Source: JANMDU01 sp043755865 (lineage in GTDB: Bacteria > Pseudomonadota > Gammaproteobacteria > Burkholderiales > Burkholderiaceae_C). Taken from it: a DNA stretch of 14,598 bases. The notes under the pieces were generated by a model. The model made no database searches, had not been told where the DNA came from, and saw only the letters and a list, made by a program, of their open reading frames with translations. The stretch lies in NCBI GenBank assembly GCA_043755865.1, contig JAYUSD010000236.1, forward strand, positions 1 through 14,598. Direction: 5' to 3'. Made by a program: the position numbers and the translations under genes. Shown here in pieces: positions 14,304-14,598 of the stretch. Position 1 is the first letter of the stretch. Each line of letters opens with the position of its first letter.

Positions 14304-14598
14304 TTAAACGGGCAAAGCCGTCGTGGATTTCACACTATCGAGCATAAAACTCGTCTTGCAATCTTGCACGCTCGGATGCTTGAGCAGCGTATCCATCACG
14401 AAGCGGGAATAGGCTTGCATATCGCGCACAACGACTTTGAGCAAGTAATCCATGTCACCGGTAAGCGCGGCGCATTCGGTGACTTCGGGCCAGATTTGCA
14501 CCGCCGTGCGAAAAAGATCCATCGGGTTGCGTTTGTGGCTTTCGGTATGTTTCTCAAGGCGCACATTGATATAAGCCACGAGGCCAAGGCCTATGCTG
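14304..14598 (-). CDS. Lrp/AsnC-family transcriptional regulator, C-terminal part
   Basis: The gene enters from the right window edge; 97 codons before the stop are visible. The sequence is the ligand-sensing and oligomerising RAM (AsnC_trans_reg) domain: SIGLGLVAYINVRLEKHTE at the start, then WPEVTECAALTGDMDYLLKV, where the GDxDYLL motif is the family hallmark, and RFVMDTLLKHPSVQDCKTSF, ending TTALPV. The missing N-terminal ~60-70 residues should carry the winged helix-turn-helix. The closest resemblance is to Lrp-like proteins of Burkholderiales ending in TTALP. The effector, probably an amino acid, is not deducible. No strong terminator follows within the 164-nt AT-rich gap to the acetyltransferase; the hairpin there (GCGT/ACGC) has no T-run. 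Confidence 0.92.
   Translation of the reverse strand, partial: SIGLGLVAYINVRLEKHTESHKRNPMDLFRTAVQIWPEVTECAALTGDMDYLLKVVVRDMQAYSRFVMDTLLKHPSVQDCKTSFMLDSVKSTTALPV

Overview
The window looks like a piece of a betaproteobacterial chromosome, order Burkholderiales and perhaps Comamonadaceae. This rests on protein resemblance (the CorC-like, Lrp-like and acyl-CoA ligase sequences) and on a tRNA-Ala(GGC)/Glu(TTC)/Asp(GTC) cluster; it is an inference, not a database result. No insertion sequence, phage gene, integrase, CRISPR array or plasmid gene is visible. Apart from the start region of the giant gene, the genes appear intact and the codon use gives no obvious sign of recent transfer.

Left part (1-2191): a long-chain acyl-CoA ligase (AMP-forming) on the minus strand, followed by a strong intrinsic terminator and preceded by a candidate promoter. 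It is transcribed away from the next block, so 1856-2191 is a divergent regulatory region. That region also holds a perfect 7-bp inverted repeat.

Centre (2192-11676, plus strand): the main feature is one giant reading frame of about 2,760 residues. It encodes a cyclic beta-1,2-glucan synthase of the NdvB/ChvB/Cgs type, with an N-terminal helical region, GT84 glycosyltransferase, membrane segments, a glycoamylase-like middle domain, GH94-type sugar-binding modules and a GH94 phosphorylase domain. It has no usable in-frame ATG. It opens inside the end of a small frame (67 aa) that has a good Shine-Dalgarno sequence and one membrane helix. The two are linked either by translational coupling or, possibly, by a +1 frameshift at GTT-TGA-T. 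Downstream is galU, whose product makes UDP-glucose, the substrate of the glucan synthase. The two genes therefore form a sensible periplasmic-glucan module: GalU makes the donor, and Cgs polymerises it, closes the ring and sets its length. No exporter or glucan-decorating gene lies in the window.

Right part (11677-14598, all minus strand, convergent with galU): three tRNA genes (Asp, Glu, Ala from low to high coordinate) with a good promoter just after the stop of corC. A second promoter-like sequence stands directly in front of tRNA-Asp, and a terminator-like hairpin lies between tRNA-Ala and tRNA-Glu. Then come a CorC/HlyC-type CBS-domain protein with a GTG start, a GNAT-family acetyltransferase, and the C-terminal part of an Lrp/AsnC-family regulator cut by the window edge. 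The AT-rich gap between the last two contains an Lrp-box-like palindrome.

The points most worth a second look are the start of the glucan synthase gene with its small membrane-peptide frame, and the split control of the tRNA cluster.
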